Assembly (NCBI RefSeq): GCF_014651855.1 | Contig: NZ_BMXR01000003.1 | Coordinates: 186,001-250,000 of the forward strand | Reading direction: 5' to 3' | Origin: Saccharospirillum salsuginis | Lineage (GTDB): Bacteria > Pseudomonadota > Gammaproteobacteria > Pseudomonadales > Natronospirillaceae | Length of the DNA: 64,000 nucleotides | Shown here: positions 25,756 to 34,380 of the stretch, in pieces | Position numbering within the stretch: position 1 is the first letter of the stretch | Layout: every line of letters starts with the position of its first letter | Made by a program: the position numbers and the translations under genes | Notes under the pieces: generated by a model | Databases searched by the model: none | What the model was told of the DNA's origin: nothing | Seen by the model: the letters and a program-made list of their open reading frames with translations, nothing else

Positions 25756-26852
25756 TTGAATACCTCGGCGGGATCGACTCGTAGGACGCGGCGTACTGGT
25801 ATCACTGTGGCGATCACGGCTATGATCAGTGTCAGCACGGCGTTGCGCTGGAAACTGACCATGGGGAGATGAATCGCCACGTCCGGACGCCACCGGGCCA
25901 ATAAAGGTTCCAATGGAATCGCACACGCCACGGACAGTGCGAACCCCAACGCACTGAGCAACAACGCCTGTATCAAAATGGCGAACAACAGTTGCGCATT
26001 GCCGGCGCCGACGGCTTTGGCGATGGCCAATTCCGCCCGGTATCGCGCCACCAGGAGAGTGACAAACCAACTGACGACCAGCATCGCCACCAAGGCGCTG
26101 ACAACCGACATGATCGCGATCAATTCGCCGCCCATTTGCAGGGCCAGGGTTTGGTCGTTGGCGAGAAATCGCGCCTGTTCGGTCACCGAGACACCATCGA
26201 TTCGGCGCCGGATGTCTTCGGAGACATTCGCGGGAGTGAAACCGGGAGCCAGGTCGACCAGAACGAACGAGACGGCGCTGCTCAGATCCAGGCGATCGCG
26301 CAACCAATCCAGGTCGACGAAGGCAATGGAGTTCGCCATCGAGAAGTACCCCTCCACGATTCCAGTGATACGGACCGGTTCGTTGGCGACCTGGATGATA
26401 TCGTCGATATCGACCTGGAATTTGCGAGCCAATGCCCGCGGAATGATCACTTCGCCCGGGCCTGGTGATGCCTGGCCCTGTACGGGTTGAACCGGTTCCG
26501 TGCGTTCGCTGTTGGTGCCCACGATATACGCGAAAGTCTGCTGATCGCCGTGGGCGACGAACCCATTGATGTAGAGCAAGGGTGTGGCCATGCCCACACC
26601 CGATATGTCCGGTATGGCATAGGCGTCCGCGACATTGATGAACGACGTGCTCATATGCATGTTGGTGACCCCTTCCTGTGCGACCCAGAGGTCGGGGCTG
26701 AGATCGCGCGGGTAGGCGATCACCTGGCGCGACTCCCCGACGAACATGCCTTCGACCAGCGTCGCCAACAGCAGTGAAAAGGCCACGCCGAGTATGACCG
26801 CCAGAGCGAACCGGCGATCCCGCCACAGTGTTTTCAATGCCCAGTCAACCAT
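25752..26852 (-). CDS. MacB/FtsX-type ABC permease, second subunit
   Basis: 366 residues with the FtsX-like topology: one N-terminal transmembrane segment (FALAVILGVAFSLLLATLVEG), a large periplasmic domain, and three C-terminal helices (MSVVSALVAMLVVSWFVTLLVA; LLFAILIQALLLSALGFALSVA; AVLTLIIAVIATVIPV). It forms a transporter with the overlapping ATPase gene and the upstream permease, with an 8-base overlap to the latter. The cargo is unknown; the island context suggests copper-stress or envelope function. Confidence 0.88.
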   Translation of the reverse strand: MVDWALKTLWRDRRFALAVILGVAFSLLLATLVEGMFVGESRQVIAYPRDLSPDLWVAQEGVTNMHMSTSFINVADAYAIPDISGVGMATPLLYINGFVAHGDQQTFAYIVGTNSERTEPVQPVQGQASPGPGEVIIPRALARKFQVDIDDIIQVANEPVRITGIVEGYFSMANSIAFVDLDWLRDRLDLSSAVSFVLVDLAPGFTPANVSEDIRRRIDGVSVTEQARFLANDQTLALQMGGELIAIMSVVSALVAMLVVSWFVTLLVARYRAELAIAKAVGAGNAQLLFAILIQALLLSALGFALSVACAIPLEPLLARWRPDVAIHLPMVSFQRNAVLTLIIAVIATVIPVRRVLRVDPAEVFK

Positions 26853-28008
26853 GGCTCCCCCGAAACACGATGGCCGGATCGGCGCGTGCGATATAACGCA
26901 GGGGCAGCAGACAACCGGCCAGACCCGCTGCGAGGCTGGCCAACCAGGCGTTCAGCAGCACCGGGAGGCTGAACACATCGACCCGAAACAAAGGAGACAG
27001 CCATTCGATCAACTGCCCGGTGGCCCAACTGACGGCGACCGCGACGGGCATGGCCAGGCAGACGATCAGTGCGCATTCCAGTGTCAACTGCACCATCAAC
27101 CAGCCGGAGGACACGCCGAGCGCTTTCTGTACCCCGTATTCCCGTTGACGCCCCAAAGCCTTGGCGTACATCAGCAGTCCGAAGGTCAGAACCGCGATGA
27201 TGAAACCGATCTGCACCAACAGGATCAACGCCGGATCGAGCATGCGCTGCCCGACCCTTCGATCGGCCCGGGCCAATGCCTCGGGTGTCATCAGGCTGTA
27301 TTCGGTTCCGAATCGTCCTCTTAGAACGCTTTCCGCGCCGGGGTCGAGGTCCACCAGAAAGGCGCTGAGGAAGATCATCGCATCCGGTGCGATACGGGTC
27401 CCCTGCTGGAAGTAAACGTCCAGCAAGCCGTCGTAGTCGATGTAGACATAGGGCGCGAAGGGCGAGGCGGTTTCCCGGGTGGTGCCGGTCAGGGTGAAGT
27501 CGAAATCGAACAGGGGGACTGTATCGCCCGGTTCGAAGCCGAGAAAACGCGCCAGTCGATCGTCCATGACCAGGCCGGTACCGGACGCCTTGTCCGGTCC
27601 GGTGCCCCGGACCAGATCACGCGGCCCCCCGGCCGTTTCAAAGACGATGACCTGTATCGGTGTCTTGCGGTTTTGGGCGTCCAGTATGGCCGGTATGGAG
27701 GCGAGCGGATGGACGGCTTGAACGCCTGGTACTTGCTCCAGCTCCTTGCGCAGATACTGCGGCAAAATGGAGCGGACCAGGGCCAAATTCCGAACCCCCT
27801 TCTCAAGCATAACCAGTTCGGCGGGCAACCCGGCGGGAAACCGTTCAAGATCGTCGTAGATACCGACTCTCAACCCCTGGAATGTCACCAGCAGGCTCAC
27901 GACAAAGCCGGCCACCAGAATGCCCAGTACGGCCTGGATCGGCTGAGTAGCCAGCTCACGGGTCGCCAGGTAAGCGCTGAACGCCAGAGATTGGATCGGG
28001 TTGGCCAT
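26845..28008 (-). CDS. MacB/FtsX-type ABC permease, first subunit
   Basis: 387 residues, FtsX-like: an N-terminal helix (AVLGILVAGFVVSLLVTFQ), a periplasmic domain, then three C-terminal helices (ILLVQIGFIIAVLTFGLLMY; ALIVCLAMPVAVAVSW; LNAWLASLAAGLAGCLL). The start at 28008 is supported by AAGGAGG eleven bases upstream. It is the first gene of a three-gene operon (permease, permease, ATPase-YHS), with heterodimeric permeases expected. Confidence 0.88.
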   Translation of the reverse strand: MANPIQSLAFSAYLATRELATQPIQAVLGILVAGFVVSLLVTFQGLRVGIYDDLERFPAGLPAELVMLEKGVRNLALVRSILPQYLRKELEQVPGVQAVHPLASIPAILDAQNRKTPIQVIVFETAGGPRDLVRGTGPDKASGTGLVMDDRLARFLGFEPGDTVPLFDFDFTLTGTTRETASPFAPYVYIDYDGLLDVYFQQGTRIAPDAMIFLSAFLVDLDPGAESVLRGRFGTEYSLMTPEALARADRRVGQRMLDPALILLVQIGFIIAVLTFGLLMYAKALGRQREYGVQKALGVSSGWLMVQLTLECALIVCLAMPVAVAVSWATGQLIEWLSPLFRVDVFSLPVLLNAWLASLAAGLAGCLLPLRYIARADPAIVFRGSHG

Positions 28009-28085
28009 GGACGAAACCGCCTCCTTCATCGTTGCCGATGACTGGCTGAATGTAAGCCAGATTGGCACACAACAGGAGGAGGGTG

Positions 28086-28099
28086 TTGATGCAAGTCAA
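28086..28099. promoter_or_regulatory. FNR/ANR-like box, site 2
   Basis: TTGATGCAAGTCAA lies between the ABC operon (start 28008, minus) and the APC permease gene (28323, plus). It differs from site 1 by one base. The rest of the 311-base gap (28009-28319) shows no convincing gene; a weak TTG-started frame of 70 codons there is not supported. Confidence 0.55.
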
Positions 28100-28322
28100 C
28101 CCGAAGCAATTTGGACAACCGGCTGAATGCATGGCGAGAAACGGTTACCGAGACAATTCTTTTGAATTGGAAAACCTATGCGTTTTTATTCTATGGGGAC
28201 TTTAAAGAGCATGACCTGCATCAATTCAATATGGCCATCCAGGAACTAGGCTGGGTGCGTGGTTGGGAACTGGGTATGCTTTCTTCAGCTAACCCGACCT
28301 CTGGTTATAAAATGAGGTTATG

Positions 28323-29669
28323 ATGACACGAGAAGAAGACCGTACACCGCAGTATCGGAAAAACAGTCTGACCCTGGTCGGGACCGTGGCACTCGGTACG
28401 GGCGTCATGATTGGTGCCGGTATCTTTGCCCTGACCGGTCAGATGGCGGAACTCACCGGTGCCCTGTTTCCGCTGGCCTTTCTCTCGGCTGCGGTTATCG
28501 TGGCTTTCAGCGCCTATTCCTACGTCAAAATGTCCAATGCTTACCCTTCGGCGGGCGGCATCGCCATGTATTTGTACAAGGCCTACGGGAATACTCTGCC
28601 CACCGCCTTCAACGCGCTGCTGATGTATTTCTCAATGGTGATCGCCCAAAGCTTCCTGGCTCGGACATTCGGAGCCTATACCTTGCAACTGTTCGATATC
28701 AGCGACAGCAGTCAGTGGGTGTCGTACCTGGGGGCCGGCCTGATCATAGCCGCCTTTCTAGTGAACCTGGGCGATAACCGCTATATACAAGGCGTGGCCT
28801 CACTGATGGGATTCGTCAAAATTGGCGGCATCGTGTTGTTCGGGCTGGTGGGCGTGTATGTCGCCGACAGCGTTGAGATGCGAATAGCGGTCAACTCTCC
28901 GAACGAAAGTATCAGCGGCTTCATTGCCGCAACAGCCCTGGGCATTCTCGCTTTCAAAGGCTTTACCACCATTACCAACAGCGGTGCCGAGGTTAAAGAC
29001 CCGCACCGTAATGTGGGGCGAGCCATCATCATATCCATAATGCTGTGTGTGGTGGTCTACGCCCTGGTGGGGTTCGCCGTGGCCAGCAACCTGTCTTTGC
29101 AGGAGATTGTCGCTACCCGCAACTACTCGCTGGCGGCGGCCGCTCGTCCCGCCATGGGTGACCTGGGCTTGTGGTTCACCGTCCTGCTGGCGGTGATAGC
29201 GACAGCGGGCGGTATTCTTGCCAGTATATTCGCGGTATCGCGGATGTTGGCCATGCTGACCCAGATGAAACTGGTACCTCACAGCCACTTCCACATGCCT
29301 GGCAGCATACAGCGGCACACGTTGGTGTATACCGTTGTGCTGGGCCTTATTCTGACGCTCTTTTTTGATCTGACCCGGATAGCCGCACTGGGCATTATCT
29401 TCTACCTGGTGATGGATATGGCGGTGCACTGGGGGATCTTGCGTTACCTGCGCCGGGATATCGAGGCCAATAGCTTGATGCTGTTAACCGCGATTGGGCT
29501 GGACGCTGTGGTTCTGGTGGGGTTTGTTTGGGTCAAGGTCCAGAGCGATTTGTTGATTATTGTCGTGGCAGGTTCCGCAATGGCCTTGATTGCCCTTGGG
29601 GAAGTGCTGTTTCTTCGCAGAGCCCCACAATTGGCTATTGAGGGTGGTTCTAACGGTCACGATTCTTGA
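28323..29669 (+). CDS. APC-family amino acid/cation permease
   Basis: 448-residue inner-membrane protein with about twelve helices. TM1 has the APC substrate-binding signature GTGVMIGAGIFALTGQM, and TM6 is ALGILAFKGFTTITNSGAEV. Substrate is probably an amino acid or polyamine. The second of two adjacent ATGs is chosen for its spacing from GAGG. It is likely transcribed with the following small gene and is divergent from the ABC operon across an FNR-like box. Confidence 0.9.
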   Translation: MTREEDRTPQYRKNSLTLVGTVALGTGVMIGAGIFALTGQMAELTGALFPLAFLSAAVIVAFSAYSYVKMSNAYPSAGGIAMYLYKAYGNTLPTAFNALLMYFSMVIAQSFLARTFGAYTLQLFDISDSSQWVSYLGAGLIIAAFLVNLGDNRYIQGVASLMGFVKIGGIVLFGLVGVYVADSVEMRIAVNSPNESISGFIAATALGILAFKGFTTITNSGAEVKDPHRNVGRAIIISIMLCVVVYALVGFAVASNLSLQEIVATRNYSLAAAARPAMGDLGLWFTVLLAVIATAGGILASIFAVSRMLAMLTQMKLVPHSHFHMPGSIQRHTLVYTVVLGLILTLFFDLTRIAALGIIFYLVMDMAVHWGILRYLRRDIEANSLMLLTAIGLDAVVLVGFVWVKVQSDLLIIVVAGSAMALIALGEVLFLRRAPQLAIEGGSNGHDS

Positions 29670-29742
29670 ACGACCGGTGAAGGCTCATTCGATTAGGTGC
29701 CAGCAGCCTTTGGAGCGAAGTAAAACGTATAGGGGGATGGTT

Positions 29743-30198
29743 ATGGAGATTCGAACATTTGAAGAACTGATCGACTGGACTCGAATGTTGCACGCGAATT
29801 TGGCGGCCTGCTTAAGTCATTGCAGTACCTCACAGGAGGAGCGCGCCCGTCTTCTAATGGACTATCTATCCGAACATGAAGCGAAGTTGGAAAAGGTCAT
29901 TGGTGATTACGAGCGACAGGCTCCAGCACAGGCTCTACGTACCTATGTGTACGATTATCTAAAGCATTCACCCCTGAAACCTCATGAAGATTGCGATAAG
30001 TCCTTCGCCGATCTGGATTATCACTCGATCATCAAGCTCGTCATCGATTATCACGATCAAATCATGGCGCTCTACCAGGCATTACTGGCTCGGGTGGAGA
30101 TTCCTGAAACGCGCGATCTGGTCCAGTCGTTACTGGAACTGGAAGAACATGAAAGCATGCGGTTGGTTCGACAGACTGGGCGGATGGATGATCTTTAA
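29743..30198 (+). CDS. Helical protein of unknown function
   Basis: 151 residues, strongly helical and hydrophilic, rich in His/Asp/Glu (LSEHEAKLEKVIGDYERQ, DLDYHSIIKLVIDYHDQI, LLELEEHESMRLVRQ). The spacing of Glu/His pairs on helices recalls ferritin-like or hemerythrin-like bundles, but I cannot assign a family. The start at 29743 is chosen because AGGGGG is correctly spaced for it. It follows the permease gene by 73 bases and is probably in its operon. Confidence 0.68.
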   Translation: MEIRTFEELIDWTRMLHANLAACLSHCSTSQEERARLLMDYLSEHEAKLEKVIGDYERQAPAQALRTYVYDYLKHSPLKPHEDCDKSFADLDYHSIIKLVIDYHDQIMALYQALLARVEIPETRDLVQSLLELEEHESMRLVRQTGRMDDL

Positions 30199-30303
30199 AG
30201 CAGATCATGGTTGTTGCCCACCGGGTTTCCGTTGCCGAATCAAGGTGGCCACCTGTCGAAGCAGCGGAATGCCCTACCTGAACGATAGGGCGGGGCAACG
30301 GGC

Positions 30304-30816
30304 TCAGTGATTTTGAGCGAGCGTCTCTTTCGACACCTCGATCCGGGCGTTCATGCCCGCCTCATAGTGGCCGGGTATGTTACAGGCCGCTTCGAAGGTG
30401 CCTTTTTCGGAAAACGTCCAGATCAGTTCACCGGTTTCGCCGGGTGCGACGGACACGGCGTTGGGGTCGTTGTGCTCCATCATGCCACCCTCGGCCATAG
30501 CGTCCATCATGGCGTCGCGATGCTTTGCATTGCCCTGGACGGTATCGATGACGAATTCATGCGGCATCTGGCCGGAATTGGCAACGACAAATCGAACGGT
30601 CTCGCCCGGTTGAATGGCCCAATCGTCCGGATTAAACCGCATCCGATCGGAGGCTTCGACCCGGATGACCCGGTTTACGGCGTGTTCCGTTCCAGGCTGA
30701 CCCGCCGCAAAGCTGGCTTGATCGTTGTCTCCATGATCGTCCGAGTGGCCAGGGCCTGCGAACGCCAGCGTGGATAGGCCAAAGGTGAGGACGGTGAGTG
30801 TCGTTTTCAAAAGCAT
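30304..30816 (-). CDS. Copper-tolerance cupredoxin (CopI-like)
   Basis: 170 residues with a signal peptide (TLTVLTFGLSTLAFA), a His/Asp-rich N-terminal linker (GPGHSDDHGDNDQ), and a plastocyanin-like domain with type 1 copper ligands: His in MPHEFVID, then CNIPGHYEAGM. Inserted Met residues (DAMMDAMAEGGMMEH) could bind extra copper. This matches periplasmic CopI-type proteins that raise copper tolerance under low oxygen. It appears monocistronic and faces the adjacent helical-protein gene. Confidence 0.9.
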   Translation of the reverse strand: MLLKTTLTVLTFGLSTLAFAGPGHSDDHGDNDQASFAAGQPGTEHAVNRVIRVEASDRMRFNPDDWAIQPGETVRFVVANSGQMPHEFVIDTVQGNAKHRDAMMDAMAEGGMMEHNDPNAVSVAPGETGELIWTFSEKGTFEAACNIPGHYEAGMNARIEVSKETLAQNH

Positions 30817-30883
30817 GTTCAGTGTTCCTTAAACAGAGTGTTTCGGTCGGTATTCGTTCGTACGGATGCGGAGCGAACCACCA

Positions 30884-31234
30884 CTAGTTCAGGAATACGC
30901 AATTCACCAAATGGACCGATGGATCCGAACACCATTGTTCATTTCTGGGTGTGGGAAGGTTTGATAGAGTGCGGGACGGGCTGGAAGCACCCGTCGGAAA
31001 CCCGGCGTGCTCATCGTTAAGCTCCTGACTTGTCAGGGGCGATTCGGTGGACGATGCCGGTAAAGGCGCGGCCTTCAGTGCGTGGCAGGGTTCCGATGAA
31101 TGCGCATCGGCCGCATCGGTCGAAGCCTCGTGACCGCTAACCGGATGTGCGTGGTCGTGGACGCTGGCCAGACTGTCACACACCGGCAGGACAATCAGCA
31201 ATAAGCCGATTGCCAGGGACCCGGTGCGGCGCAT
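30884..31234 (-). CDS. Small secreted His-rich protein
   Basis: About 116 residues starting MRRTGSLAIGLLLIVLPVCDSLA, a good signal peptide, followed by His-rich segments (VHDHAHPVSGHE, DAHSSEPCHA) and two late Cys. An ATG at 31276 would add 14 residues. It resembles the small periplasmic His/Cys proteins of copper operons (compare 16956-17300). The family is not recognised, and the C-terminal half is low in structure. Confidence 0.5.
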   Translation of the reverse strand: MRRTGSLAIGLLLIVLPVCDSLASVHDHAHPVSGHEASTDAADAHSSEPCHALKAAPLPASSTESPLTSQELNDEHAGFPTGASSPSRTLSNLPTPRNEQWCSDPSVHLVNCVFLN

Positions 31235-31421
31235 AGCCGACGTTAACCACGACAGTTGTCCGAAACGTCGGATCATGGAAGTAGAAGCCAGTTGGAACGT
31301 GCAACCGGCATCTTCCAGTCTGGTTGCAGACAGTCAAGCAAGGCGGTCACAGTTTACACAACTTTGCCGTTCGCAAGTGGATTCTGTCGTCGGACTGTTC
31401 GACATTGGTCCGGCCACTCGA

Positions 31422-31808
31422 CTAGATAGCCATCACAGCCTTGTTCAGCAGATCCCGTACCTGGCCGGCGACGGCTTTCAGCTCATCGTTGTCAATGGCG
31501 CTCATCGATGCCACCGGGTCGACGGCACTGACCTCGACGCCGTCTTCTACAGATCGAAGAATCACATTGCACGGCAGCATGGCCCCCACGCGTGGCTCAA
31601 GACCGATGGCTTCATAGGCCATGGTCGGGTTACAGGCCCCGAGAATTCGATAGGGCGGCATCTCCTTGTCCAGTTTCTTTTTCATCGTGGCCTGGACATC
31701 GATCTCGGTCAGTACGCCGAAACCGTGGTCGGCGAGGGCCTGGCGGGCGCGTGCGTCTACGGTTTCGAAATCGGCATCCTGTATCAGACGGTTTAGGGTG
31801 TAGCTCAT
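31422..31808 (-). CDS. DUF302 protein
   Basis: 128 residues starting MSYTLNRLIQDADF after GGAGG. The central KKKLDKEMPPYRILGACNPTMAYEAI and GAMLPCNVILRS segments are the DUF302 signature. The domain binds small ligands or metal in some structures. It is often found near redox and metal genes; the function is unproven. It is soluble, with no signal peptide. A dyad at 31842-31866 lies just upstream. Confidence 0.88.
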   Translation of the reverse strand: MSYTLNRLIQDADFETVDARARQALADHGFGVLTEIDVQATMKKKLDKEMPPYRILGACNPTMAYEAIGLEPRVGAMLPCNVILRSVEDGVEVSAVDPVASMSAIDNDELKAVAGQVRDLLNKAVMAI

Positions 31809-31841
31809 TGGGTCATCCTCCATGGGTGGTCCACTTGGGCG

Positions 31842-31866
31842 ATTGTCACGCCATCACAGTGACAAT
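31842..31866. promoter_or_regulatory. Inverted repeat upstream of the DUF302 gene
   Basis: ATTGTCAC (31842-31849) and GTGACAAT (31859-31866) form a perfect 8-bp dyad with a 9-base spacer. The dyad starts 34 bases before the start codon, in an AT-richer gap. It looks like a dimeric operator, possibly for the adjacent Crp/Fnr protein. A weaker dyad GTATTT-GT-AAATAC lies at 31896-31909. Confidence 0.5.
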
Positions 31867-31970
31867 GAAGGGTATCCGGGTCGCTTTAAAGGTTTGTATT
31901 TGTAAATACTAATATAAAGTCCGAACAGTCAAAGGCCGTTTCAGGGTCATGAGCACCGGGTTCTCTGGTG

Positions 31971-32504
31971 TCAGCGCTTGCGTCGGGCCAGTTCCCGGTA
32001 CAGAGCCTCCGGGCTGACTCCGATTTCATTGGCGACCGATTTCCAGGTGGAGGGCGATTTTTCCGATTCGGGATCCAGGGCGAACCAGGCCTCCAGGCGC
32101 TCCTGTACGGTTTTCAGGGAAAGGATTTCCGCCCGAGTCCGAGCGGCCTGAAGGCTGTGCGTGAGCCACTGAGACCAGGCCCGGATCGCATCGGGATCGG
32201 CGGAGATTCGGGCCTGGACGGCGCCCCGTTCGAATCGGGACAGCCGTGAAGGGCCCATCGAGATCGCATCGCAATGGTAACGGTCGGAGAACATCGACCC
32301 TTCCGCGACCATCGAATCGGGTCCCGACCGACTCATAACCAGTTCCTGGCCGGCTTCGAGGTGACGGATCAAATGCACCTCCCCGGCTCGAACAATGTAC
32401 AACCATCGAATCGGATCGCCTCTGGAAAACAGTCGCTGCCCTTCGTCGAGGTCCAGAATGTCCTCGGATAAACCGTCAAGCAGGCGTAAAGGAAAGTGAG
32501 ACAT
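31971..32504 (-). CDS. Crp/Fnr-family transcriptional regulator
   Basis: 177 residues: a cyclic-nucleotide-binding-like beta barrel (FSRGDPIRWLYIVRAGEVHLIRHLEAGQELVMSRSGPDSMVAEGSMF) and a short C-terminal winged HTH (WKSVANEIGVSPEALYRELARRKR). It has only one Cys (YHCDA), so it cannot carry the FNR iron-sulfur cluster. The recognition helix keeps Glu and Arg in FNR-like spacing (EALYR), compatible with the TTGAT boxes in this island. The start at 32504 is favoured by domain length. It is divergent from the His-rich gene at 32576. Confidence 0.87.
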   Translation of the reverse strand: MSHFPLRLLDGLSEDILDLDEGQRLFSRGDPIRWLYIVRAGEVHLIRHLEAGQELVMSRSGPDSMVAEGSMFSDRYHCDAISMGPSRLSRFERGAVQARISADPDAIRAWSQWLTHSLQAARTRAEILSLKTVQERLEAWFALDPESEKSPSTWKSVANEIGVSPEALYRELARRKR

Positions 32505-32575
32505 GATAACTATCTTGTGGCGATCAAGATCCCAGTGCAAGGATAGCGGCTCGATCCATCGATAGGAGCGTTATC

Positions 32576-33157
32576 ATGTCGGTACGAACCCTTGCTTTGA
32601 TTCTCGCCTTGTTATTGGCCGCCGGTGTCCAGGCCGAATCGTCGGCTGGCCACGATATGCATGATGTTGGCGGCCATGCGGGACACCAGCCCGCGTCGGT
32701 CGCTCGAATGGTCCCTACAGAGCCGGGGCAATCCGCGTTCGCCACCATCCAGGAAATAGTCGGACTGCTTGAAGCAGACCCCGAGACCGACTGGAATCGG
32801 GTGGACATCGAACGATTACGGCAACATCTGATCGATATGAACAATGTAACGGTAGCGGCCCATGTCGACTCGGAGCGGGTCGATGGAGGCATCCGCTTCC
32901 GCGTAACCGGTGATGCCCCCGGGGTGACCGACAGTATTCAACGCATGGTGTCCAGTCACCTGCGCTCGGTGGGCGAGTCCACCGGCGATCGATACGATCT
33001 GGATGCCACCGACGAGGGGGTCGTCCTGACTCTGATGACCTCCGATGAACGTCGGGAGCAACGGTGGGCGGCATTGGGGTTCATCGGTTGGTTGTCTTCC
33101 GGTATGCACCACCAGTCCCACCATTTAGCGTTGGCGAGAGGGCAGAGCCCGCATTGA
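32576..33157 (+). CDS. Secreted His-rich protein of unknown function
   Basis: 193 residues: signal peptide (TLALILALLLAAGVQA), a His-rich N-terminal stretch (AGHDMHDVGGHAGHQ) likely to bind metal, a middle domain with LRQHLIDMNNVTVAAHV and RFRVTGDA, and a hydrophobic C-terminal segment (WAALGFIGWLSSGMHHQSHHLAL) with further His. Probably periplasmic or membrane-anchored. GGAG lies before the ATG. I do not recognise the family; the copper island context fits metal binding. Confidence 0.75.
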   Translation: MSVRTLALILALLLAAGVQAESSAGHDMHDVGGHAGHQPASVARMVPTEPGQSAFATIQEIVGLLEADPETDWNRVDIERLRQHLIDMNNVTVAAHVDSERVDGGIRFRVTGDAPGVTDSIQRMVSSHLRSVGESTGDRYDLDATDEGVVLTLMTSDERREQRWAALGFIGWLSSGMHHQSHHLALARGQSPH

Positions 33158-33177
33158 GTCAGGAGCCGGACTGATAG

Positions 33178-33191
33178 TTGATATAAGTCAG
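33178..33191 (+). promoter_or_regulatory. FNR/ANR-like box, site 3
   Basis: TTGATATAAGTCAG, 77 bases upstream of the Met-rich protein gene, follows the pattern of sites 1 and 2 with one change in the last base. Confidence 0.45.
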
Positions 33192-33254
33192 TATGGGCGA
33201 TTAGGCGAGGGGTATCGTGAAGGTGTTCGATATCCGATAAAGGAGGACAGTACC

Positions 33255-33725
33255 ATGAAACGTTTACTTACGACGCTTGCGCTGACAGCCATAATGGCTC
33301 CGCTGGTTGCGGGCACCGTGTTCGCGCATGGCGGATCCGGTTCCGGAGGCAGCATGATGGGCAATGGCTCCATGATGGGCGGCGATTCCATGATGGGACC
33401 GGGCATGATGGAGGATTATTCCGATGAACAGTGGAATCGATTCGACCGGTCATTTCGGGACATGAACCGGTTGATGGAGCGAATCCATCAATCCGACGAC
33501 CCGGAAGAGCACTATCGCCTGATGCACGACCACATGCATGAGCTCCAGAACGGCATGATGATGATGGGCGAGGGCTGGCGCATGGGCTCACCGGATAACG
33601 GCGGAGACACTGACGATTGGGACGGTCGGATGCGAAACATGGAGCGGCAGATGTTCCTGATGCAGCAAATGCTGAATCAAATGATCGAACGCGAAGCGGC
33701 CGAGTATGACGAGGGTGGCGAATAG
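33255..33725 (+). CDS. Met-rich periplasmic protein, probable copper binder
   Basis: 156 residues: signal peptide (LLTTLALTAIMAPLVAGTVFA), then a Gly/Ser/Met repeat region (GGSMMGNGSMMGGDSMMGPGMM), a helical part with HDHMHELQNGMMMM, and a C-terminal Met/Gln helix (MERQMFLMQQMLNQMI). Met clusters of this kind bind Cu(I) in CopB/PcoB N termini and related proteins. AAAGGAGG precedes the ATG. It is the last recognisable gene of the copper island. Confidence 0.8.
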   Translation: MKRLLTTLALTAIMAPLVAGTVFAHGGSGSGGSMMGNGSMMGGDSMMGPGMMEDYSDEQWNRFDRSFRDMNRLMERIHQSDDPEEHYRLMHDHMHELQNGMMMMGEGWRMGSPDNGGDTDDWDGRMRNMERQMFLMQQMLNQMIEREAAEYDEGGE

Positions 33726-33889
33726 CCGACCCCAGGGAGCGCGGTCGCGGACGGCTCTGCGGCCAGTTTTCGAGCCATAGGCGGGAGAGCCCAACAAGAC
33801 CGTGATCGGCACTGGCAAGTCCCCGATCCGGTGATAGACTTTTCCATGCCCGCACAACGCGTCATTCAAGCGAATGAGGAGGGCCCATC

Positions 33890-34345
33890 ATGATCAACGA
33901 CAAACTGCGCAGTTATCTCGACAATCAGTCCGTTCCCTACCAAACCGAACCCCATGAACCGACCATCGACGCCAGCCGAACGGCGCAGGCGGCCCATGTC
34001 CCCGGCCGCGAATTCGCGAAAACCGTGATCGTTAAGGCGGATGGGCGGATGCTCATGGCCGTATTGCCGTCCACGGACCAGGTTCACGTGGACGAGTTGC
34101 GCAAGGCACTGGGTGCCAGAGAGCTCGAACTGGCCAGCGAAGACGAAATCCGGTCCGCCTTCCCGGACTGTGAAGTCGGCGCCATGCCACCATTCGGCAA
34201 CCTCTACAACATGGACGTCTTCGTCAACGAACACCTCAGGCAGGATGAACAGATCTGGTTCAACGCGGGCAGCCACGACGAGGTGATGAGGATCAGCTGG
34301 AAGGATTTCGACAACCTGGTACACCCTCAGGTGTTGCACTTCTAA
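33890..34345 (+). CDS. YbaK/ProX-type aminoacyl-tRNA deacylase-like protein
   Basis: 151 residues with the YbaK fold: an N-terminal YEPHEPT-like strand, GREFAKTVIVKADGRMLMAVLP with the key Lys, and GAMPPFGNLYNMDVFVNEHL with the substrate-binding GxxPPFG loop. Members hydrolyse mischarged aminoacyl-tRNAs; the amino acid specificity is unknown. GGAGG lies upstream. It is monocistronic, with a hairpin behind it. Confidence 0.9.
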   Translation: MINDKLRSYLDNQSVPYQTEPHEPTIDASRTAQAAHVPGREFAKTVIVKADGRMLMAVLPSTDQVHVDELRKALGARELELASEDEIRSAFPDCEVGAMPPFGNLYNMDVFVNEHLRQDEQIWFNAGSHDEVMRISWKDFDNLVHPQVLHF

Positions 34346-34353
34346 CTCAACCT

Positions 34354-34380
34354 GGCCGGTGGTGGAAACACCGCCCGGCC
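34354..34380 (+). terminator. Hairpin behind the YbaK-like gene
   Basis: GGCCGG ... GGTG GAAA CACC ... CCGGCC folds into a two-part stem, 9 bases after the stop codon. A weak T/C-rich stretch follows. Confidence 0.5.

Noticed and set aside
25756-26826. A long open frame joined upstream of the ABC ATPase
   Set aside because: Its composition (Arg/Gly/His-rich, no domain) shows it is a shifted frame of the real permease gene 25752-26852. The ATPase starts at 25755.
28111-28323. 70-codon TTG-started frame before the APC permease
   Set aside because: No ribosome-binding site, no homology recognised, and it covers the likely promoter region of the permease.
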